Numbered from the stretch's first letter, positions 28,917 through 38,346 are shown. The stretch is 64,000 nucleotides of DNA from Paraglaciecola chathamensis S18K6 (GCA_000314955.1 BAEM01000032.1:62001-126000), one strand, 5' to 3'. The notes: a model not told the origin generated them from the sequence alone. Made by a program: numbers and translations.

Positions 28917-31163
28917 ATGAATCAATTCTTAGTGAGTAAACGAACTATTTTACGTAGCGCTATCGTAGCTGCCTTAGGGGCAGGGTGCGTGGCTCAGGCC
29001 AATGCTGTTGAAGAAGGAGATGCGACAGCGAAGGGTCAAAAGCAATCCCAAGGGATTGAAGAAATTTTGATCACCGCACGTAAGCGTACGGAGAGTTTGC
29101 AAGAAACACCTCTGTCCGTTATTGCGTTTGGTTCAGAGGCCCTTGAGCAGCAAAACGTCACCAATTTAACAGATTTAAACACTAAACTGCCCAATGCGAG
29201 CATCGGTGGGTCAGGCGGGTTGGGGGGCACAAACGCGGTGTTTTCTATTCGTGGCCTAGGCACAGCGCGAAATGCGGTTTCCCAAGAGCAACCCGTTGCG
29301 CTGTATATCGATGATGCCTATTACGGGCGCAGCGATGGCGCTTTGCTCAGTGTGTTAGACGTGGAGCGGGTCGAAGTACTTCGTGGCCCACAAGGCACCT
29401 TGTTTGGCAGGAACGCCACGGGCGGTGCAATACGATATATCACGAAAAAGCCACACGATACCTTCGAGGCGAAAGTAAAAGCATCAATCGGCTCATTCAA
29501 CCGCACTAGCGTTTCAGGGGATGTAAACCTTCCGGTATCAGACGACTCAGCACTAAAACTTACGGTCGCATCAACTACCAGTGACGGCTATGTTGAAAAT
29601 AAAGCGGGTGGCAATGATGTAGGAGACGAAGACACGCGTATTTTTCGTGCCCAGTGGTTAACACAAGCCACCGATGATATCGAAATCGTGGTATCGGGTG
29701 ATTACAGTAAAACAGACACGAATGGTGCGCCTAGCGTGACACTGGCAATCAACCCTGAATCTTCGCTAGTCCAAGAAGAAGCTGCGGCAGGGTTTGATGC
29801 CACCTTAGTGCCAGTAAATGACTATTACGAAACCTATGCGACCGGTGAAAATTTTAATGACACCGAAAGTGTAGGGGGCTCTATTACGGTTAACTGGGCA
29901 ATGGAAACCATGGATTTTATTTCCTCTACCAACTATCGGAATGTTGATATTTATCTTGCTTACGATACCGATGGTACGCCTGCGTCATTATTCGAGCAAA
30001 TCGCCGATCGAGATATCACCATGTTCTCACAAGAATTCCGTCTGTCGGGGTTGGCGTTTGACGAGCGTATGCAGTGGACAGCAGGGGTGTTTTATTACGA
30101 TGAAGAAGCGTCAGATATTCGTGATGTATTAACCACCATGAATGCCAGACCTGCGACTGCGGCCAATACTCGTGGTTCGACGCGGGTGGTCAATCCAGTT
30201 GAAACAACCAGCATCGCAATTTTCGGTCAGATGACCTATGACGTCACAGACGATTTTTCGGTGACCACAGGGCTGCGCTACACAGAAGATCAAAAAGATA
30301 TTTTTGCTTCTGAGCGCGCATTCACCAGCACTGAGTTTATTAGCGCTACTGACAACCATACCTGGGATGCCGTCACAGGACGTATTAGCGCTGAATATCA
30401 ATTGAACGACGAGATTTTTGCTTTTGCATCTTTCGCCAGAGGATATCGAGCCGGTAGCTTTAACGACCGGATCCGCACCAATTTGGATAACAACGGTGTT
30501 GAACCCTACGACGAAGAAATTCTGGATAACATTGAAACAGGGATACGCAGCGATTTGTTAGATGGGACGCTACGGTTGAACTTAACGGCGTTTTACAGCG
30601 ACTATCAAGATCTTCAGCTTACAGCGCCAGTGCTAAATTCGGTGCCAATTCGCACGCTGGTACAAAATGCCGGCCAAGCCGAAATTAAAGGTCTTGAAGG
30701 CGAGTTCATTTGGCTACCAGCAGATAATTTTCGTATTGATGGCGCGTTCGGTTATTTAGATTTCGAGTTTACTGAAGTGGCACCTGGCATCACGCAAATC
30801 ACCACAGACAGCGAAGCGGCTAGGGCACCTAAGTACTCATTTACCCTTGGTGCACAATACAACCTTTATATCGACAATGGCAGCGAAGTACTGGTGCGCG
30901 CTGACTACGGTTGGAAAGACGATTACAAAACCATTGTGGATGACAACCTTCAAATCATACAAGAAGCGTTTGGTTTACTAGGTCTCAATGTGAGTTACAT
31001 CACAGATGACTGGCGCGTCAGCGTTTATGGCACCAACCTAACCGACGAAGAATACGCCTTAGGTGGGCTTGGGTTTGTAGAATCTGGTGGGGCTCAAGGT
31101 TTCGATCAAATCGAGCCAGGTCGTCCGCGGGAATTCGGTGTGTCATTTCAATACGAATGGTAA
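28917..31163 (+). CDS. TonB-dependent outer-membrane receptor
   Basis: 748 residues. The signal peptide ends near AQANA, a TonB-box-like EEILITARKR follows (about 46-56), then the plug domain (LQETPLSVIAFGSEALEQQ..., VEVLRGPQGTLFGRNATGGAI) and a beta-barrel ending in the typical terminal aromatic (YEW). The PQGTLFGRNATGGA form is common in receptors for small organic substrates or siderophores in marine proteobacteria. AGGAAA lies 7 bases before the ATG. It is the first gene of a four-gene operon with an FMN oxidase, a transporter and a phosphatase. Confidence 0.94.
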   Translation: MNQFLVSKRTILRSAIVAALGAGCVAQANAVEEGDATAKGQKQSQGIEEILITARKRTESLQETPLSVIAFGSEALEQQNVTNLTDLNTKLPNASIGGSGGLGGTNAVFSIRGLGTARNAVSQEQPVALYIDDAYYGRSDGALLSVLDVERVEVLRGPQGTLFGRNATGGAIRYITKKPHDTFEAKVKASIGSFNRTSVSGDVNLPVSDDSALKLTVASTTSDGYVENKAGGNDVGDEDTRIFRAQWLTQATDDIEIVVSGDYSKTDTNGAPSVTLAINPESSLVQEEAAAGFDATLVPVNDYYETYATGENFNDTESVGGSITVNWAMETMDFISSTNYRNVDIYLAYDTDGTPASLFEQIADRDITMFSQEFRLSGLAFDERMQWTAGVFYYDEEASDIRDVLTTMNARPATAANTRGSTRVVNPVETTSIAIFGQMTYDVTDDFSVTTGLRYTEDQKDIFASERAFTSTEFISATDNHTWDAVTGRISAEYQLNDEIFAFASFARGYRAGSFNDRIRTNLDNNGVEPYDEEILDNIETGIRSDLLDGTLRLNLTAFYSDYQDLQLTAPVLNSVPIRTLVQNAGQAEIKGLEGEFIWLPADNFRIDGAFGYLDFEFTEVAPGITQITTDSEAARAPKYSFTLGAQYNLYIDNGSEVLVRADYGWKDDYKTIVDDNLQIIQEAFGLLGLNVSYITDDWRVSVYGTNLTDEEYALGGLGFVESGGAQGFDQIEPGRPREFGVSFQYEW

Positions 31164-31177
31164 TTAGGGAATACGCT

Positions 31178-31198
31178 AGCCTCACGTCGAGTGAGGCT
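31178..31198 (+). terminator. Intercistronic hairpin after the receptor gene
   Basis: Stem AGCCTCAC/GTGAGGCT with a 5-base loop, followed by TGTTCAG without a T run. It is more likely an RNA-stability or attenuation hairpin than a full terminator, allowing more receptor than enzyme to be made. Confidence 0.5.
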
Positions 31199-31223
31199 TG
31201 TTCAGATAACGGGAGCGCACAAT

Positions 31224-32390
31224 ATGCCTGCTTTACATCGTTGCAATAATATTGCTGATCTTCGCTTACGGGCAAAGTCTAAATTACCCGCCCCTATGTT
31301 TCATTATATAGATGGCGGAGCTGATGATGAATGGACCATGCGCCGCAATACAAATGCCTTTGATGATTTACAACTGATGCCCAATTATTTGCGTAACATT
31401 GAGCACCTAGACCTTAAAACTAACGTGTTGGGGACACAATTAGATTTACCTTACTTTTTATCCCCCACGGGTATGTCGCGCTTGTTTCACCATGAGAAAG
31501 AATATGCTGCCTGCAAAGCAGCACATCAGCACGGCACTATGTACAGTTTATCTACACTGTCTACTACGAGTCTTGAAGATATAGCCACCTGCACCCCTAG
31601 TGCTAAAATGTTCCAAATCTATATTCTTAAAGATCGGGAATTAACGCGCGAATTTGTGCAGCGCTGTAAGGCCAGTGGCTATCAGGCGTTGTGTCTTACT
31701 GTGGATACCATGGTGGCAGGCAATCGTGAACGCGATTTAGTTAATGGCATGACGATGCCACCGCGGATTACCCCAGCGAACTTTTTTAGTTATGGCACGA
31801 GTTTTTCGTGGCTATTTAACTTATTAAAAGATCCTAATTTTACCCTTGAGAATGTGGCGCACCGAGTTGATGCTCTAGATAAAGGCGCCATGGCTTTGAT
31901 TGATTACGTAAATAGTCAGTTCGACCGGACCGTCACATGGGAGGATGCGGCCTGGTTAGCCGAGCAGTGGGACGGCCCATTTGTTATTAAAGGTGTGCAA
32001 TCTCCGGCGGATGCCCAAAAAGCCGTAGAGATTGGCGCGACTGCTCTGATGGTTTCAAATCATGGTGGCAGGCAGCTTGAAGGAGTGCCTGCCCCGGTGG
32101 ATTGCATTGCGCCCATACGTGACAAAATCGGTGACCAGCTTGAGCTAATCGTTGATGGCGGCATTCGCCGAGGTACACACATCATTAAGGCGTTAGCCAG
32201 TGGTGCGAATGCTTGTTCTATTGGTAGACCTTATTTATATGGTTTAGCCGCGGGCGGTCAAAAAGGGGTGGATAGAGCCATGAATATTCTCACCTCAGAG
32301 TTACATCGCTCGATGACTTTACTCGGTGTGTCTTGTGTCTCTGAGTTGTCAGAAAAACACCTTATTCCGCTCAATAAGCGCTCACGTTAA
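31224..32390 (+). CDS. FMN-dependent alpha-hydroxy-acid oxidase/dehydrogenase
   Basis: 388 residues of the LldD/glycolate-oxidase/mandelate-dehydrogenase family, a TIM barrel. Visible are FHYIDGGADDEWT near the N-terminus, SPTGMSRL, the active-site SNHGGRQLEG with its His and Arg, and the FMN-phosphate region VDGGIRRGTHIIKALASGA. It oxidises an L-2-hydroxy acid to the 2-keto acid. GGGAG about 8 bases before the ATG at 31224 fixes the start; an upstream in-frame ATG overlaps the hairpin. The FCD regulator at the head of the locus fits a hydroxy-acid inducer, but the substrate is unknown. Confidence 0.92.
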   Translation: MPALHRCNNIADLRLRAKSKLPAPMFHYIDGGADDEWTMRRNTNAFDDLQLMPNYLRNIEHLDLKTNVLGTQLDLPYFLSPTGMSRLFHHEKEYAACKAAHQHGTMYSLSTLSTTSLEDIATCTPSAKMFQIYILKDRELTREFVQRCKASGYQALCLTVDTMVAGNRERDLVNGMTMPPRITPANFFSYGTSFSWLFNLLKDPNFTLENVAHRVDALDKGAMALIDYVNSQFDRTVTWEDAAWLAEQWDGPFVIKGVQSPADAQKAVEIGATALMVSNHGGRQLEGVPAPVDCIAPIRDKIGDQLELIVDGGIRRGTHIIKALASGANACSIGRPYLYGLAAGGQKGVDRAMNILTSELHRSMTLLGVSCVSELSEKHLIPLNKRSR

Positions 32391-32413
32391 CTTTCATTTT
32401 ATTGTGGATGACA

Positions 32414-33706
32414 ATGCTAAAAAATATATCTAGTAAGTTTGGCCCAGGTATTTTATTTGCTGCAAGCTCAGTTGGCACTTCGCACTTGGTGCAGTCGACA
32501 CGAGCAGGAGCGGAGTTTGGCTTTACCCTTGCGCTCCTGATCCTATTTACCTGTTTACTCAAGTACCCCGCTTTCCGCTTTGGTACTGACTATGCCGTTG
32601 CAACCGGAAAAACCCTAATTGACGCATATTTTAAGCAAGGCCGCAGCAGCGTCTTTGTTTACATCATTGAAGTGCTTGCGACTATGTTTATCGCGGCCTC
32701 TGCTGTGACGGTAGTGTGCGCAGGCTTAATAAGCAGTGTGCTGGCAATTGATGTGTCGATAAAGGTTGTCTCTATTGGGGTTCTGCTATTTTGTGTCGCG
32801 ATTTTATTGGGGGGCAGTTACGCACGCTTTGAGAAAATCACGACATTTTTTGTTTCGCTATTTATGGTGTTAATTTGCATCGCAGTGGCTTTGGCAGTAG
32901 GCAAAGCGGATATTTCGTCTGTTAATTTGTTGCCTGCGGTTGAATTTGAACAAAGTAATATTCTTTTTATTATTGCTGTTGCGGGTTGGATGCCAACAGT
33001 TGTAGGGGCTTCGGTGTGGCAATCTCTCTGGGTTTGCGCCAAATCCAAGCAACTTGGGCGCCCATTAACGGCTGCTGAAGCGCGATTCGATTTTAACCTA
33101 GGTTACATTCTGACCGTTGGGCTGGCGTTTGGGTTTTTACTGCTTGGTGCACTGTTGCTGTATGCTAAAAACGTTACCGTCGCCGAAGGAGCAACGTCTT
33201 TTGCGACTCAGCTAATCAGTATATTTACCCAGTCTATCGGCTCCTTCGCGTATTTTATCATCGCCATTGCTGCGATCGCCGTAATGATTTCAACTTTACT
33301 GACCATTCTTGATGCCAGCCCTCGTGCTGTAGGCTCAGTGTTTGCGCTACTTAAAAATGGATCTGAGACGGCACAAAGTGCGCCACGATCTATGCATGCA
33401 CAAATCATCGACACGGTTGAGCATGAATCTCATTACTATCGCACGTTTCTGATTATTCAGTGCATTGGCTGTAGCCTAGTGATTTTGTTTTTTATGAGCT
33501 CATTCAAGGTGTTTATCGATTTTGCGACCAGTGTTGCGTTTCTCACTGCCCCTATTATCGCGTTTATGAATCACAAAGCGATGGTTTCTGCTGAGGTCGC
33601 AACCGCTGCTCGGCCGAGTCAATTAATGCGCTATTGGAGCCTAACGGGCATCACGGTTATGGCGCTCTTCGGTTTGGTTTACATCAACTTTGGCTTATTA
33701 GGCTAA
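32414..33706 (+). CDS. Nramp-fold transporter with non-canonical substrate site
   Basis: 430 residues and eleven or so membrane helices. The opening GPGILFAASS matches the start of Nramp helix 1, but the metal motif DPGN is replaced by GTSH (21-24), and the helix 6 MPH motif reads MPT (193-195). Canonical Nramp proteins import Mn or Fe with protons using those residues, so this one may carry another cation or an organic substrate. The start is taken at the ATG with TGGA upstream; TTG and ATG codons lie two to four codons earlier. It is 23 bases after the hydroxy-acid oxidase gene, and so in the same operon. Confidence 0.82.
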   Translation: MLKNISSKFGPGILFAASSVGTSHLVQSTRAGAEFGFTLALLILFTCLLKYPAFRFGTDYAVATGKTLIDAYFKQGRSSVFVYIIEVLATMFIAASAVTVVCAGLISSVLAIDVSIKVVSIGVLLFCVAILLGGSYARFEKITTFFVSLFMVLICIAVALAVGKADISSVNLLPAVEFEQSNILFIIAVAGWMPTVVGASVWQSLWVCAKSKQLGRPLTAAEARFDFNLGYILTVGLAFGFLLLGALLLYAKNVTVAEGATSFATQLISIFTQSIGSFAYFIIAIAAIAVMISTLLTILDASPRAVGSVFALLKNGSETAQSAPRSMHAQIIDTVEHESHYYRTFLIIQCIGCSLVILFFMSSFKVFIDFATSVAFLTAPIIAFMNHKAMVSAEVATAARPSQLMRYWSLTGITVMALFGLVYINFGLLG

Positions 33707-33739
33707 TTGCCAGTGCTATTTAGCAAACGAGGTTTCAAT

Positions 33740-35416
33740 ATGAAAAACAGTTATCACCTATTATCACGCCGCCGTTTTTTACAGCTTGCTGCTGCATCTT
33801 CCACCTCACTTGCGTTTGGCGGTGTCGGAGCGTATCCATTGGCCGCACCTAATGGCGTAGCAACCAATAAAGATTGGCATCAAGGCGAGCTTAAGCACTT
33901 GATCCCCCTCGTGAATCATCACCAGATGTTAATTAAAACATCCTTTGAGAAGCCGTTGGATTTCACACCTATGCTACGCGTTGACGATAAAATGATAATG
34001 GGCAAGAGAACCGATACCTTAGGGCGATTTTGGCAATTCTTTGTCACAGATTTACAAGCCGATCAACAATATGAATTGCAGTTAACTAACACCAGCAAAG
34101 AGACGATCACCGATTCTTGGCCGTTGAAAACCTTTCCTGCGCCAGACGCCGAGCCCGAAAGCTTGCGCATATTCGCCTTTACCTGCGCTGGCGGTAATGA
34201 AGATGTGGCGTTTCCTGACGGCACGCATTTTTTCCAGAGTTTAGCGGTAAGACAAGCGTTGTTTAAACGCGGACTGTCGTTTAATCCAGATGTGGTGATA
34301 TCGAACGGCGATCATATTTACTGGGATCAACGTTCAGCGTTTATGCGGCCCGACCACAAACCTGAGTTTCGCGAACCTTGGTTAAAGGCTTTTGAAGAAT
34401 ATGGCTATATGGATCGTGACAAACCTGTTTTAGGTACGGAAAATGAATCGATTTTGACTGGTATTGTGGATGCGCAGATTGCCGATTTGTATGGTGTGAC
34501 GTTTCGCTCGGTTCCCGTGTTTATGCTAACGGATGACCACGATATGTTTGAGAATGACGATGCAACGGAAGATTTAATTACCTTGCCACCCGATCCGCAT
34601 ATGTTGGACTCGGCACGTACTACTCAGAGTCTGTATTACCCAGAATTTTTGCCTGATGATACGCGTCCAGTAAAACTATCAGGCAGTAATAACGCCGACA
34701 GGCTCAGTGGGTTATCGGAAAATTTCGGTACGTTGCGCTACGGCTCACTGTTTGAGGGCTTGTTATACGATACTAAACGTTTTAGTACCATTGATGGGGC
34801 AAACGCCCAGGTTATCCCCTTGGAAGCAGAGCACTGGTTGGCGCAGCGCAACGCGTCAGATGATGTGCAGCATTTAGCACATATTCCATCGACTCCGATT
34901 GGCTGGTCGGCGGGTAAGTGGGGAGAGTGGTATCCAGATGTATTGCAAGCTAATGGCAAGTTAGGCAAGCAAACCCCGAAACCCTATTGGCCAGAAGGAT
35001 GGTGGCTGCAGCACCAACGTATTTTAACCAGTATTCACAAGCAAACGGACCGTGCGCCGGTGATAATGTCTGGCGATTTACACGCGTTTTCTTGCGGAAA
35101 AATACGTACCAGTGGCGAGCTAGATTTTAGTGACAACCCTATTAACACAATGTGTGTCGGCACAGTGGGTAGTTCAGATCCGGTGTTTGCTTCTTGGTAT
35201 AGAAAGGTCGGCCCGCAAATTCCAACGGATATGGAGCTAGAAAACTTGTTCCCGCCTTTAGAGAAAAACGGGTTTTCAATAATTGACGTCACACCTGAGA
35301 AAATCACCGTTAATATGTTCGCGTGGCGTCAACCTGAGTCAGTCGATGCGATTGAAACGATGGAACCTTTTTTCAGCTATGACATTGCCCGCCCTAAAGG
35401 CAACGCAAAAGCTTAA
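33740..35416 (+). CDS. PhoD-like metallophosphatase, Tat-exported
   Basis: 558 residues. The N-terminus has a twin-arginine signal (SRRRFLQ, 9-15, then a hydrophobic Ala-rich stretch), so it is folded and cofactor-loaded before export. An N-terminal beta domain is followed by the catalytic domain with FTCAGG, SNGDHIYWDQ, LTDDHDMFEND and MSGDLHAFSCG, which carry the Asp/Asn/His metal ligands of the PhoD family (Fe/Ca phosphodiesterase/monoesterase). GAGG lies about 8 bases before the chosen ATG. It ends the TonB receptor operon, suggesting that the imported compound is a phosphoester, or that this enzyme releases it in the periplasm. Confidence 0.9.
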   Translation: MKNSYHLLSRRRFLQLAAASSTSLAFGGVGAYPLAAPNGVATNKDWHQGELKHLIPLVNHHQMLIKTSFEKPLDFTPMLRVDDKMIMGKRTDTLGRFWQFFVTDLQADQQYELQLTNTSKETITDSWPLKTFPAPDAEPESLRIFAFTCAGGNEDVAFPDGTHFFQSLAVRQALFKRGLSFNPDVVISNGDHIYWDQRSAFMRPDHKPEFREPWLKAFEEYGYMDRDKPVLGTENESILTGIVDAQIADLYGVTFRSVPVFMLTDDHDMFENDDATEDLITLPPDPHMLDSARTTQSLYYPEFLPDDTRPVKLSGSNNADRLSGLSENFGTLRYGSLFEGLLYDTKRFSTIDGANAQVIPLEAEHWLAQRNASDDVQHLAHIPSTPIGWSAGKWGEWYPDVLQANGKLGKQTPKPYWPEGWWLQHQRILTSIHKQTDRAPVIMSGDLHAFSCGKIRTSGELDFSDNPINTMCVGTVGSSDPVFASWYRKVGPQIPTDMELENLFPPLEKNGFSIIDVTPEKITVNMFAWRQPESVDAIETMEPFFSYDIARPKGNAKA

Positions 35417-35483
35417 CTCAAACGATACGCTCTGATAGGGGGGAATATATTTGCTCTTATCAGTGTGTATTGATACCAATATT

Positions 35484-35553
35484 AATAAGCGCGGATTAAT
35501 AAGAGCGAACTAATAAGTGCGAACTAATAAGTGCGCATTAACAAAGGCGAATT
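35484..35553. repeat. Five 14-bp tandem repeats
   Basis: Five consecutive 14-mers, AATAAGCGCGGATT, AATAAGAGCGAACT, AATAAGTGCGAACT, AATAAGTGCGCATT and AACAAAGGCGAATT. They are preceded by GATACCAATATT and resemble the end of the MITE-like element that starts 43 bases later (ATACCAATCCGCATTAATAAGTG on its minus strand). Confidence 0.8.
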
Positions 35554-35595
35554 GATGCCTGCACTTCAGAATGCGCCTTACGGTTTTTGTGAGTA

Positions 35596-35862
35596 ATACC
35601 ATTCCACGTTAATAAGTGATGACTCAGCGAGAGTTTAAAAGGGCTTAAACAAGGCGCATGACTGAATGAATAGTTGTTCTCTTTCGAAGTCATGCAACGC
35701 AGTGTAAGCCCTTTTAAAACTCGCCTGCAAGGAATGCCCCAGCGGCTTTTGCTCTGCGTTCTCACTATTTGAAAGGGAACAACCATTACTACATAGCGAC
35801 GCCTTAATCAAAAACCGCTGGACGCATTCTGAGACGGTCACTTATTAATGCGGATTGGTATA
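35596..35862. mobile_element. MITE-like non-autonomous element, about 266 bp
   Basis: The ends are imperfect inverted repeats: ATACCATTCCACGTTAATAAGTG at the left, written here in parts as ATACCATTCC and ACGTTAATAAGTG, and CACTTATTAATGCGGATTGGTATA-type at the right. Inside is a second inverted pair, GAGTTTAAAAGGGCTTA (35631 onward) with its complement at 35704-35722. No transposase is encoded; two short minus-strand open frames inside it are not regarded as genes. An internally deleted copy lies at 9463-9504. Confidence 0.75.
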
Positions 35863-35878
35863 GGTAAACCACTCGCAC

Positions 35879-37543
35879 TTAGGTGCGAGTGACGTCCACT
35901 TTAATTTTTAACTTCTGGCCCGGTTGTAGGTATTTCTTGGTACTGATTTGGTTCCATGTGACCAAATCAGACACATTTACCTTAAATTTTTGGGCAATTC
36001 TTGCCAATGAATCCCCCCCGCGTACGGTATAAGTAAGCGTGCGCATTACGGCATCGGCCCGGGTTTTCGTCCCTTTACTGCCTTTAAGCCATACTACGAG
36101 CTCTTTACCTGGGCGAAGCATGTCAGTTGGGGCCATGCCATTCCATTTGGCTAAACTGCGCATATTGACTTTGTACTTACGGCTTATATCCCACATGGTG
36201 TCACCACTTTTCACTGTGTGTTTAACCTGATAGGTGCCGCTTTTGTGCTTTGACTGTCTATCGGCTAAACGCTGCTCTTGCGATAGGGAGTAAAAGTCCA
36301 ACGATTTCAATGCCACGGGGATCACCAAATACTCGCCTGCGCGTATCACGTTGCCCTTTAACTCGTTCACTTGGCTAATAATATCTGTAGTGGTGTGATA
36401 CTTATGCGCAAGCTTTAGCAAGCTATCACCGCTTTTAATTTTGTGGCGTACCCAATTTAGGCGCTCATTGGTGGCTGTTGCGGCGATAGCTTGGCTAAAT
36501 GTTTCGACCTTATCGACCGGCACAAGCAGCTTAAACGGGCCTTCTGGGTCGGTTGCCCAGCGGTTATAGCCAGGGTTTAATGCGTGAAGCTCTTCTACGG
36601 TAAGACCAGCCATATCTGCGGCGAGCGCCAAATCAATCTGCGAGCCAACATCGACTTCCTCAGTGACTTTTATATTCTCGATGACAGGCCATTTGAATGC
36701 ATAGGTGTCGGCATTTTTTAAAATATCTGCCAGGGCCAATAACTTTGGCACGTATGCTCGGGTTTCTTTAGGTAAGTCTAGCGCCCAGTATTCAGTGCTT
36801 TTACCGGCTTTTTTATTCTTTTTGATAGCGCGCATAACACGGCCTTCGCCACTGTTATAGGCGGCAAGTGCATGCAGCCAGTTACCGTCGAACATTTCAT
36901 TTAAATATTTTAAGTAGGCGATAGCGCCATCGGTAGATGCCATCACGTCACGGCGACCGTCATACCACCACGTTTGCTTCATACCAAAGCGTTTACCGGT
37001 TGCGGGTACGAATTGCCACATGCCAGCTGCGCGACCGTGGGAGTAGGCGAAGGGGTCAAAAGCGCTTTCAACGATGGGTAAAAGTGCTAATTCCATCGGC
37101 ATGTCTTGGCTTTTAAGGCGCTCTACGATGAGATATAAAAACGGCTTGGCGCGTTTGGCAACGCGTTGCATATAGCTAGGGTTCTTGAGATACCAATTGC
37201 GCTGACTTGCAATCCGTTGGTTGTCTTCAAATTCAAATGATAAATTTTGTCCAACCTGTTGCCATACGTCTAACACTTCTACGTCTTCAGGGATCGGTTC
37301 TGGTGCAATAACAACCTCTACCTCTTCTTCGGGGTGAGTAATAGGGATCGTGCCATCATCCGCTGCTTCACAATCGTACTCTTCATTTGCTAACTCGCCA
37401 GCATGTTCACAGGTATCAGCGATTTTTTGCGCTATTTCATGCTCTTGATCTATCTGTTCTGCTATTTCTGAATGGGGCTCCATCATTTGACAGGCCGGTA
37501 AAATCGACACTAGCGATAGGCATAGTAGGGTTTTTAAGCGCAC
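35879..37543 (-). CDS. mltD: Membrane-bound lytic murein transglycosylase D
   Basis: 554 residues. The lipobox is LPAC (Cys18), so it is a lipoprotein. After an acidic linker comes the SLT domain with catalytic Glu in PIVESAFDPFAYS, then AAGMWQFVPATG and ALAAYNSGEGRV, followed by a linker and three LysM repeats (about 365-410, 440-485, 505-550) that bind peptidoglycan. It cuts glycan strands to 1,6-anhydromuropeptides. E. coli MltD has two LysM domains, so the third is extra. It is adjacent to gloB as in E. coli and probably cotranscribed. Confidence 0.95.
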   Translation of the reverse strand: MRLKTLLCLSLVSILPACQMMEPHSEIAEQIDQEHEIAQKIADTCEHAGELANEEYDCEAADDGTIPITHPEEEVEVVIAPEPIPEDVEVLDVWQQVGQNLSFEFEDNQRIASQRNWYLKNPSYMQRVAKRAKPFLYLIVERLKSQDMPMELALLPIVESAFDPFAYSHGRAAGMWQFVPATGKRFGMKQTWWYDGRRDVMASTDGAIAYLKYLNEMFDGNWLHALAAYNSGEGRVMRAIKKNKKAGKSTEYWALDLPKETRAYVPKLLALADILKNADTYAFKWPVIENIKVTEEVDVGSQIDLALAADMAGLTVEELHALNPGYNRWATDPEGPFKLLVPVDKVETFSQAIAATATNERLNWVRHKIKSGDSLLKLAHKYHTTTDIISQVNELKGNVIRAGEYLVIPVALKSLDFYSLSQEQRLADRQSKHKSGTYQVKHTVKSGDTMWDISRKYKVNMRSLAKWNGMAPTDMLRPGKELVVWLKGSKGTKTRADAVMRTLTYTVRGGDSLARIAQKFKVNVSDLVTWNQISTKKYLQPGQKLKIKVDVTRT

Positions 37544-37572
37544 TAGGCGTTCCTTTTTCTGATTGTTCTATT

Positions 37573-38346
37573 TTAAAAATTATCTTTCCATGCTCGAAGC
37601 ACAGCAAATACCGACTCAGGAGTCGATAATGTTTGTTCTGCGTATTGCTCAGCATGTGCTTTCACTGCGTCGCTGGCGCTACGTAAAAAGGGATTAATCT
37701 CTTTTTGCTGTCCTATGGTTGAGGGCAGTGTAGGTTTCAAATCAACCCTTTGAGATTCTGCCCAGCCTTTATAGTTCAATAGATTTTCATTTTCAGGGTC
37801 CACAGCTAAGGCAAACTTGAGGTTGGCTAAGGTATATTCATGGGTGCAGTACACTTTCGTGTAATCTGCTAGCGCCGTTAATTGCCCTAAAGACTGATAC
37901 ATCTGCTCTGGCGTTCCTTCGAACAGTCTGCCACAGCCTGCGGAAAATAGCGTATCGCCACAGAATAATCCGCATGAACCTACATACGCAATATGATCAA
38001 GTGTATGCCCAGGGACTTCTAAAACACGAAATTCAACATCTAAAGATGCTAATTGAACCATGTCGCCTGCTTGTAAGCGCCGGGTGATAGATTGAATTTG
38101 TGGGTTTTGTGGGCCGTAAACAGTCACGCCTTCAAACGCATTGACCAAGTCATTTACTCCACCAGTGTGATCACTATGGTGGTGGGTAATCAATATATCC
38201 GTTAGGATTAAGTTGTTCCGAGCGCAATATTTAATAACGGGATTAGCATCACCTGGATCGACCACAACACAGGTTTCACCATTGGTTAGGCACCAAATAT
38301 AATTATCCTCGAATGCTTTAATTGGTCTTATTTTCAGGGATGGCAT
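37573..38346 (-). CDS. gloB: Hydroxyacylglutathione hydrolase (glyoxalase II)
   Basis: A metallo-beta-lactamase-fold hydrolase of 257 residues, with the metal motif THHHSDHTGG and later GHTLDHI and FCGDTLFSAGCGR. The C-terminal part carries the glutathione-binding region (CTHEYTLANLKFA). It cleaves S-lactoylglutathione to lactate. GGAG 8 bases before the ATG at 38346 fixes the start; the frame is open 17 codons further without an RBS. The order mltD-gloB with a divergent yafS-like methyltransferase is conserved in enterobacteria. Confidence 0.95.
   Translation of the reverse strand: MPSLKIRPIKAFEDNYIWCLTNGETCVVVDPGDANPVIKYCARNNLILTDILITHHHSDHTGGVNDLVNAFEGVTVYGPQNPQIQSITRRLQAGDMVQLASLDVEFRVLEVPGHTLDHIAYVGSCGLFCGDTLFSAGCGRLFEGTPEQMYQSLGQLTALADYTKVYCTHEYTLANLKFALAVDPENENLLNYKGWAESQRVDLKPTLPSTIGQQKEINPFLRSASDAVKAHAEQYAEQTLSTPESVFAVLRAWKDNF

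Noticed and set aside
32414-33706. Firm call as manganese importer MntH
   Set aside because: The DPGN and MPH metal motifs are missing.
35538-35841. Two small minus-strand open frames (82 and 68 codons)
   Set aside because: Both lie largely inside the MITE-like repeat and use overlapping frames; more likely repeat sequence than genes.
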